Assembly: GCA_041166085.1 (NCBI GenBank)
Contig: JBEEFP010000067.1
Location: forward strand, 274,325 to 338,324
From: JBEEFP01 sp041166085
GTDB taxonomy: Bacteria > Actinomycetota > Acidimicrobiia > Acidimicrobiales > JAFATL01
Length of the DNA stretch: 64,000 bases
Reading direction: 5' to 3'
A program made the position numbers and the translations under genes. A model generated the notes under the pieces. The model searched no databases, was not told the DNA's origin, and saw nothing but the letters and a program-made list of their open reading frames with translations. This document shows positions 59,252 to 64,000 of this stretch, one piece after another. Position 1 is the stretch's first letter; the number at the start of each line of letters is the position of its first letter.

Positions 59252-60306
59252 AAGGTGAAGACTCCGCGGGCCAGGGTGCCGGCGTGCAGGTCGGCCAGGG
59301 CCTGATCGAACTGCTCGAGCTCGTAGGTGCGGCTCACCAGCTCGTCCAGCTTGAGCTGGCCGGCCAGGTAGAGGTCGACGAGCACGGGGATGTCATTGCG
59401 CGGTCGCGACGCGCCGTAGCGGCAGCCCATGATCGACTTGTTCTGATAGAGCCCGGAGACGTCGAAGGCGGCCTCCGTACCGAGAGGCGGTACGCCCAGG
59501 ATCACGCACGTTCCGCCCCACGCCAGCGCGTCGATGGCGTTGCGGATGACGGCGGGATGGCCGACGCATTCGAAGGTGTAGTCGATGTTCTTGGGGCGCC
59601 TGGCGCCCTCGGCCGTCGGGTCGACGAACTCGGTGGCGCCGAACTGGCGGGCCACGTCCTCCTTGGCCGGGTTCGTGTCCACCGCGATGATGCGGGTGGC
59701 GCCCGCGATGCGCGCCGCTTGGATCACGTTGAGACCGATGCCGCCGATGCCGTAGACGGCGACGGTGCTTCCCCGCTCCACCCGAGCGCGGTTGAACACC
59801 GCGCCGGTGCCCGTGAGCACGCCGCACCCGATGAGGGCGGCCGATGTGAACGGCACCCGTTCGTCGATCTTGATGGCCTGGGTCTCGCGTACGACCGTGG
59901 CCTCGGCGAACACCGACGTGTTGGCGAACTGGAAGAGCTTCTCGCCGTCGAGGGAGAAGGGTTGGGGCAGCTTGCCGAACGTCTCGGGGCACTCGGTGGG
60001 GCGGCCCTGCTCGCACTTGCGGCACCGGCCGCAGTTGCCGAGGGTCGTCAGGACGACCCGGTCGCCGGGCGCGACCGTGGTGACGCCGGGCCCGACCTCC
60101 TCCACGATGCCTGCGCCCTCGTGGCCGAGCACAACCGGCGTCGGGAACGGGATGGTGCGGTCGATGACGCTGACGTCGCTGTGACAGAGGCCGGCCGCCT
60201 CGATGCGCACCCGCACCTCGCCGAAGCCCGGGTCCACCAGCTCGAGGCGGTCCGTGAGCTCGACCTTGTCCCGAAAGACCACACCCCGCAGGCGGGAATC
60301 TGACAC
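59248..60306 (-). CDS. Zinc-containing alcohol dehydrogenase (MDR family)
   Basis: 352 residues. Catalytic zinc ligands CHSD and GHEG with a Cys in IGCGVLTG; structural zinc Cys cluster NCGRCRKCEQGRPTEC; cofactor motif GIGGIG with VDTN (NAD). GTG 60306 is preferred to GTG 60327 because -10 TATGCT lies 6 bases before it. First gene of the operon with the cyclase-family hydrolase and CoA ligase. Confidence 0.94.
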   Translation of the reverse strand: MSDSRLRGVVFRDKVELTDRLELVDPGFGEVRVRIEAAGLCHSDVSVIDRTIPFPTPVVLGHEGAGIVEEVGPGVTTVAPGDRVVLTTLGNCGRCRKCEQGRPTECPETFGKLPQPFSLDGEKLFQFANTSVFAEATVVRETQAIKIDERVPFTSAALIGCGVLTGTGAVFNRARVERGSTVAVYGIGGIGLNVIQAARIAGATRIIAVDTNPAKEDVARQFGATEFVDPTAEGARRPKNIDYTFECVGHPAVIRNAIDALAWGGTCVILGVPPLGTEAAFDVSGLYQNKSIMGCRYGASRPRNDIPVLVDLYLAGQLKLDELVSRTYELEQFDQALADLHAGTLARGVFTF

Positions 60307-60359
60307 CTCGGCAGCATAGGCGGGCACCCTCCGGCCGCCACCGGACTAGTTACCCGACA

Positions 60360-60734
60360 ATGTCGAAAATGACCCGGTTGGGCCATAGCGACAAGGAGGA
60401 CGGAAGGCGCACTGTTGGGTCAAACAGGACAACGAGCACGGCGGGCTGGGAAGTGGTGCAGATGCGAAACAGAGTGGTTTCGGGATCGGCAGCAGAATTG
60501 ATCTCTCGAACGGTGCGGGACTGGGCGCAGCACAACGGCCTTCCTCCCGAAGCGCCGGTCGAGACGGCAGCCCAGCTTGCGGCGGCGGAGTTCGCAGGCG
60601 GCGCGGGTGTGCTGGAGGCGTGCGGCGCAGCGAGGCGCCTGCTGCGCAGCTGGGCCAACCACCCGTCGTCCATGCGGTACATGGCGGCGGTCGAGGTGGG
60701 CGGGCCGTTCCCGCACATCATCGGCGCGGCCTGA
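60360..60734 (+). CDS. Hypothetical protein
   Basis: 124 residues, mostly helical, with LISRTVRDWAQHNGLPPEAP and AGGAGVLEACGAARRLLRSW. The first 35 residues look unstructured, and ATG 60462 (after VVQ) is an alternative start. TAGTTA lies 7 bases before ATG 60360, weak support for the longer form. Family unknown. Confidence 0.6.
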   Translation: MSKMTRLGHSDKEDGRRTVGSNRTTSTAGWEVVQMRNRVVSGSAAELISRTVRDWAQHNGLPPEAPVETAAQLAAAEFAGGAGVLEACGAARRLLRSWANHPSSMRYMAAVEVGGPFPHIIGAA

Positions 60735-60740
60735 GCTCTC

Positions 60741-60781
60741 GGGGGCAGGGCTCCCCGGGGGCGGGGACAATTTTGGGGGGG
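60741..60781 (+). other. G-quadruplex-type tract between convergent genes
   Basis: Five G-runs of 5, 3, 5, 4 and 7 bases with loops CA, CTCCCC, C and ACAATTTT. It fills the gap between the converging genes at 60734 and 60786, where other convergent gaps carry a long hairpin. Confidence 0.5.
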
Positions 60782-60785
60782 ACAG

Positions 60786-60965
60786 CTAGGAGCGGGTCCG
60801 GATCGCTGCCGCTGAGGCGTGATCCCGGCCCGCTTCCTTCGCGCCCAGCGAGATGTCGTAGGAGCGGCTGACCCAGCCGCAGCTGCAACGGGCCTGGAAC
60901 CCGCCCAGACCCGACTCCTCGATCACCCAGACCGGCGGATGGACGTAGTGGGACAAGGTGCCCAT
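60786..60965 (-). CDS. Small hypothetical protein with a CxC motif
   Basis: 59 residues, MGTLSHYVHPPVWVIEES then FQARCSCGWVSRSYD and a helical AAAIRTRS tail. The RCSCGW segment is common in short actinobacterial proteins and could bind a metal with the His residues. It diverges from the gene at 61018. Confidence 0.65.
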   Translation of the reverse strand: MGTLSHYVHPPVWVIEESGLGGFQARCSCGWVSRSYDISLGAKEAGRDHASAAAIRTRS

Positions 60966-61017
60966 GTGCTGTGTTTCGGCTCCGCCGCGGGACAGCTGTA
61001 GCGATAGCGTCCGCGCG

Positions 61018-61650
61018 GTGGCGGACTGGACCACGATCTCCTCGCTGGCGACGGCCGGTGGCACCCTCGTCCTCGCGGTGGCGACCTTCGTGTCCACCCG
61101 GTCGGCCAATCGTGCCGCCCGGGTGGCGGAGCGCTCGCTGCTGGCGGGGCTGCGGCCCGTGCTCGTGCAGTCGCGCCTCGAGGACCGCACGGAGAAGATC
61201 GGTTTCGTCGACAACGTCTGGCTGCGCGTCGACGGTGGGGGGGCCGCCGTCGAGGTCACCGACGAGGCGATCTACCTGGCCATGTCGCTGCGCAACGTGG
61301 GCTCGGGACTCGGCGTCCTGCACGGGTGGGACGTGCGGGTCGAGGACCTGCCGAGCATGCCGCCCCCGGTGCCCCCCGACGCGTTCCGCCGGCTGACCCG
61401 CGACCTGTACGTCCCCGCCGGCGACATCGCCCTGTGGCAAGGAGCGACGCGCGACCACGACGACAAGGTTCGTGCTCCGCTCGTCGAGCTCATCGAGAAG
61501 CGGGAACGGTTCGCCGTCGACCTGCTCTACGGCGACCACGAGGGCGGCCAGCGCACGATCACCCGCTTCTCGATCAACCCGCGAGGCGACGAGGGCTGGT
61601 TCTGCACCGCCGTGCGCCACTGGAACCTCGACCGCGAGGACCCCCGCTAG
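61018..61650 (+). CDS. Hypothetical protein with N-terminal membrane anchor
   Basis: 210 residues from GTG 61018, supported by -10 TAGCGT 7 bases upstream. One hydrophobic helix (LATAGGTLVLAVATFVS) is followed by a soluble beta-rich domain (YLAMSLRNVGSGLGVLHGWDVRV). Similar one-helix proteins are frequent in actinobacteria; function unknown. It converges with the cyclase gene with a 4-base overlap. Confidence 0.75.
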   Translation: MADWTTISSLATAGGTLVLAVATFVSTRSANRAARVAERSLLAGLRPVLVQSRLEDRTEKIGFVDNVWLRVDGGGAAVEVTDEAIYLAMSLRNVGSGLGVLHGWDVRVEDLPSMPPPVPPDAFRRLTRDLYVPAGDIALWQGATRDHDDKVRAPLVELIEKRERFAVDLLYGDHEGGQRTITRFSINPRGDEGWFCTAVRHWNLDREDPR

Positions 61651-62327
61651 CGCGGGCCGAGGGCGTAGGCGCTGACGTCGGCGGGGAACCCCTTCAGCGG
61701 GCCCACGTCCACCGCCTCGTACGCGAAGCCCGATGCCATCTGCCGCACGGTGTCGGAGACGAGGACGCGGTCCGGCCCCGCGGCGCGCACGAGGCGGGCC
61801 GCCAGGTTGACGGTGCCGCCGTAGTAGTCCCCGTGCAGGCCGACGACCGCGCCGTAGGCGAGGCCGACCCGCACCGGATGGGTCGACGCACTCGCCAGCT
61901 CGAGGGCGGCCGTGCAGGCCGATGCCGCGTCCTCGAAGACGAACATCGCCTCGTCGCCGATGAGCTTGACCACCCGGCCCCCTGCCTGGGTGACGATGTC
62001 CCACGCCAGGCTCTCGAACCCGCTGACGAGCTCGGCCAGCTCAGCCACCGACCCGGCCAGCAAAGCCTCGGTCGATCCGACGAGGTCGGCGAAGCCCACG
62101 GCTCGGTGCCGCGTCACCGCGACCGCGCCCTCGTCGGCCGACCATGCCTGGTGCGACACGAGCACGAGATGGCGTTGGAAGACACCGCCCACCGCCTCGA
62201 GGAACAGCGGCAGCGCGTCGCGGGTGAAGGTGGTGTAGTCCTCCACGACGTCGGCATACGGCATGCCCGAGGCCAGTTGGGGTGTCTCGAACCCGACGCG
62301 GAAGGAGTCGGAGAGCGCTTCGGCCAT
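61647..62327 (-). CDS. Class III adenylate cyclase, catalytic part (downstream of an apparent frameshift)
   Basis: 226 residues from ATG 62327. Cyclase domain with metal Asp in GFADLVGST and GDEAMF, purine-selecting Lys in VVKLIGDE, and Asn/Arg in GGTVNLAARL: a complete catalytic set. The upstream half of the protein is in another frame (next entry). If translation restarts at 62327 the catalytic domain alone could be made. It resembles Rv1264-type enzymes, whose N-terminal half is regulatory. Confidence 0.8.
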   Translation of the reverse strand: MAEALSDSFRVGFETPQLASGMPYADVVEDYTTFTRDALPLFLEAVGGVFQRHLVLVSHQAWSADEGAVAVTRHRAVGFADLVGSTEALLAGSVAELAELVSGFESLAWDIVTQAGGRVVKLIGDEAMFVFEDAASACTAALELASASTHPVRVGLAYGAVVGLHGDYYGGTVNLAARLVRAAGPDRVLVSDTVRQMASGFAYEAVDVGPLKGFPADVSAYALGPR

Positions 62328-62701
62328 CCGGGCGTGGACGCGCCGACGACACGCGCCAGCGCGAGGAGCGCGTCCTCCCCGAGCAGCTCGCCGATCGCGA
62401 CGAAGAGGCGCAGCGCCCCTGCCATGCGCGGCATGACCCGCATCGGCATCGCACCAGTGACGGGGAGGCCGAGGGCGATCCAGATCCGGCGCAGGAGGTC
62501 GGCGTCCAACCCGTCACGCGCGGCGAACTCGGCGAGCTCGAGCGTCTCCCCCGGTCCACGGATCGAGAGGTCGAGGGCGAGGGGCCCGAACGTCGCGGTG
62601 GCGAGAGCGGCTTCGATCTCCTCGTCGGTGGCGCCGAGGTCGCGCACCTTGGCCAGCAGACGCTCGAGCTGGTCGCCGTCCGACGTGCGGGGGCCGTCCA
62701 C
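62328..62701 (-). pseudogene. N-terminal regulatory half of the same cyclase, out of frame
   Basis: From ATG 62701 the frame gives LERLLAKVRDLGATDEEIEAAL, then LARVVGAST, and stops resembling the family near 62335. It runs on to 62114 in a meaningless frame, while the family sequence continues as RMAEALSDSF in the -1 frame. One missing base in ACGCCCGG (expected ACGGCCCGG) would restore a single protein of about 350 residues. No slippery heptamer is seen. Either a sequencing error or a real inactivating or splitting mutation. Confidence 0.6.
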
Positions 62702-62713
62702 CGCCCCAGTCTC

Positions 62714-63505
62714 TCAGCGCAGGGCGGCGGCGGTCGCTTCGTTCGCGGGAAAGAAGGACTCGATGGCCAGCTCGGCGATGGTGATGTCGAGGGCGGTGCC
62801 GAAGGTGGCGAGGGTGCTGAAGAACCACAGCTCTCGGCCGCGGTGGCGCAGCACCAGGGGGACGAAGAGCTGGGTGGCAGGATCGGGCGCGGCCGCACCG
62901 GCTCCCTCGCTGACGCCGGGGTAGTCCCGCAGCTCGTCGATCAGCGCTGCGAGCTGCGGATCGCCCGACCCCGCGAACTGGCGGTGCAGCCGTTCGAGGA
63001 GGTGGGCGCTGTACTCGGTGAGGTTGGCGATCTTCGGTGCCAGGCCGTCGGGATGCAGGCTCACGCGCATGGCATTCGGCACCGGCGTCAAGAGGGTGGG
63101 CGCCACGCCGTCGGTGAGGATCTCCATGGCGGGCTGGTTGGCGGACACGAGGTCCCAATGCCGGTCGACGACGACCGCGGGGAAGGGCGCGTGGCCACTG
63201 AGGATCTTGTCGAGGGCGTCGCGCACAGGGGCCATCTCGTCGGCACCGAGCACCGACTGGCGGTAGGTCGGCGCGTACCCCGCGGCCAGGAGGAGGGCGT
63301 TGCGCTCGCGCAGTGGGACGTCGAGGTGCTCGGCCAGGTGGAGGAGCAGCTCGCGGCTCGGCTTCGACCGACCCGTCTCGACGAAGCTCAGGTGTCGGGC
63401 CGACACCTCGGCCTCGTTGGAGAGGTCCATCTGGCTGAGACGACGGCGCTGGCGCCAGTCCCGCAACATGCCCCCGACCGTCTGGGGCGGAGCGTCGATG
63501 GTCAT
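62714..63505 (-). CDS. XRE-family regulator with MmyB-like ligand domain
   Basis: 263 residues. HTH in LRDWRQRRRLSQMDLSNEAEVSARHLSFVETGRSKPS, then the MmyB-like (PAS-related) ligand domain with VVVDRHWDLVSANQPA and a C-terminal FFSTLATFGTALDITIAEL. Members bind fatty-acid-like ligands and control adjacent genes. -10 TAGCGT lies 7 bases before ATG 63505 (leaderless). A perfect palindrome stands in the shared promoter region with the next gene. Confidence 0.93.
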   Translation of the reverse strand: MTIDAPPQTVGGMLRDWRQRRRLSQMDLSNEAEVSARHLSFVETGRSKPSRELLLHLAEHLDVPLRERNALLLAAGYAPTYRQSVLGADEMAPVRDALDKILSGHAPFPAVVVDRHWDLVSANQPAMEILTDGVAPTLLTPVPNAMRVSLHPDGLAPKIANLTEYSAHLLERLHRQFAGSGDPQLAALIDELRDYPGVSEGAGAAAPDPATQLFVPLVLRHRGRELWFFSTLATFGTALDITIAELAIESFFPANEATAAALR

Positions 63506-63541
63506 GCCTTGGACGCTAACGGCGGCCCGCTCCCCCGTCCG

Positions 63542-63556
63542 TTACCTGCCAGGTAA
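63542..63556. promoter_or_regulatory. Probable operator of the MmyB-like regulator
   Basis: TTACCTG-C-CAGGTAA, a perfect 7-1-7 palindrome in the 87-base divergent region, 37 bases from each start codon. Its place suits joint control of both genes. Confidence 0.65.
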
Positions 63557-63592
63557 TCGTGCTGCCGCTCGCCGTGCTCCATGGTGAGCCGC

Positions 63593-63973
63593 ATGAGCGA
63601 CATCACCGAAACCGTGGACACGTACCTGGCCATGTGGAACGAGGAGGACCCCGCAGCGCGGGCCACGCTGATCGAACGGGCGTGGGCGGCCGGAGGCCGC
63701 TACAGCGACCCCGTGCAGGAGGCCGAGGGCCATGACGCGCTGAGCGCCATGGTCGAGGGCATCCACTCGCACTACCCGGGACAGAGGTTCCGGCGCACCA
63801 GCGGCGTCGACACCCACCACGACGAGGTCCGCTTCGGCTGGGAGCTCGGTGTCCCCGGCGGCGACATCACCGTCGCCGGCGTCGACATCGGCATCCTCGG
63901 CGCCGACGGCCGCTTCGAGCGCATCACCGGCTTCTTCGGCGACCTGCCGGCGGCCGAGTCAGCCGCCGCCTGA
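63593..63973 (+). CDS. SnoaL/NTF2-like protein
   Basis: 126 residues from ATG 63593 (ATG 63581 adds four residues). NTF2-like fold: VDTYLAMWNEEDPAARATLIERAW, YSDPVQEAEGHDALSAMVEGIH and a final ITGFFGDLP. Such proteins are isomerases, hydrolases or small-molecule binders. Pairing with an MmyB-like regulator is common in actinobacteria and suggests it is the regulated target. Confidence 0.9.
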   Translation: MSDITETVDTYLAMWNEEDPAARATLIERAWAAGGRYSDPVQEAEGHDALSAMVEGIHSHYPGQRFRRTSGVDTHHDEVRFGWELGVPGGDITVAGVDIGILGADGRFERITGFFGDLPAAESAAA

Positions 63974-64000
63974 CGCACGACTCCGCTGTCTCGGGGCAAA

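Noticed and set aside
62325..62345. Programmed -1 ribosomal frameshift in the cyclase gene
   Set aside because: No X-XXY-YYZ slippery heptamer or downstream structure was found; a base loss or sequencing error is simpler.

Overview
The window is high-GC actinobacterial DNA. Support comes from mycothiol-dependent TIGR03083 proteins, F420-type flavin/deazaflavin enzymes, BldD-like and GlxA/AdpA-like regulators, a LAxTG wall-sorting signal, two-component kinases of the NarL-partner (HisKA_3) type, and fatty-acid/steroid-type catabolic genes. An uncultured Acidimicrobiia-like actinobacterium is my best guess; this is an inference from gene content, not a measured placement. Genes are packed tightly, many overlap by 1-8 bases, and no gene-free stretch exceeds about 250 bases. 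No rRNA, tRNA, CRISPR array, prophage or insertion sequence was seen.

Layout. 1-8.3 kb: a signalling block in which a cyclic-nucleotide-binding protein and a metallo-hydrolase (minus strand) diverge from an operon for a receiver-cyclase fusion, an ABC ATPase, a large sensor kinase and a TPR-type protein. 8.3-15.8 kb: an ODP-like metallo-hydrolase, two response regulators, a UbiB-type kinase, then small metabolic genes and an acyl-CoA dehydrogenase. 15.9-25 kb: Lon protease, a degenerate GGDEF membrane protein, a GlxA/AdpA-like regulator, a channel-like protein, OsmC, a BldD-like regulator with a LAxTG surface protein, and a double-cupredoxin lipoprotein. 25-30.2 kb: a second signalling block (membrane kinase, soluble kinase, receiver) ending at a paralogue of the first cyclic-nucleotide-binding protein. 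30.2-43 kb: catabolic operons (luciferase-like oxidoreductase, SDRs, esterase, IclR regulator, CoA ligase, TetR, a two-subunit acyl-CoA dehydrogenase, P450). 43-48.5 kb: small-enzyme and secreted-protein genes. 48.5-60.7 kb: a second lipid/terpenoid-type block (SDRs, acyltransferase, TetR, P450, DUF1295, carotenoid oxygenase, CoA ligase, cyclase-family hydrolase, alcohol dehydrogenase). 60.8-64 kb: small genes, an apparently frameshifted class III cyclase, and an XRE/MmyB-like regulator with its neighbour.

How it may work together. The most coherent system is a predicted phosphorylation-controlled cyclic-nucleotide pathway. A HisKA_3 kinase shares an operon with a receiver-cyclase fusion, and a divergent gene encodes a protein with an unrecognised N-terminal domain plus a cyclic-nucleotide-binding domain. 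A paralogue of that effector sits beside a second kinase set about 28 kb away. The genome also shows a distinctive expression style. At least 21 genes have a TAnnnT -10 box 6-8 bases before the start codon (leaderless transcripts). Eight long near-perfect hairpins sit at gene 3' ends and seven of them share one of two outer sequence signatures. Several reading frames appear to begin at non-standard codons inside stop/start overlaps. Lon is an exception: its Shine-Dalgarno lies inside a hairpin.
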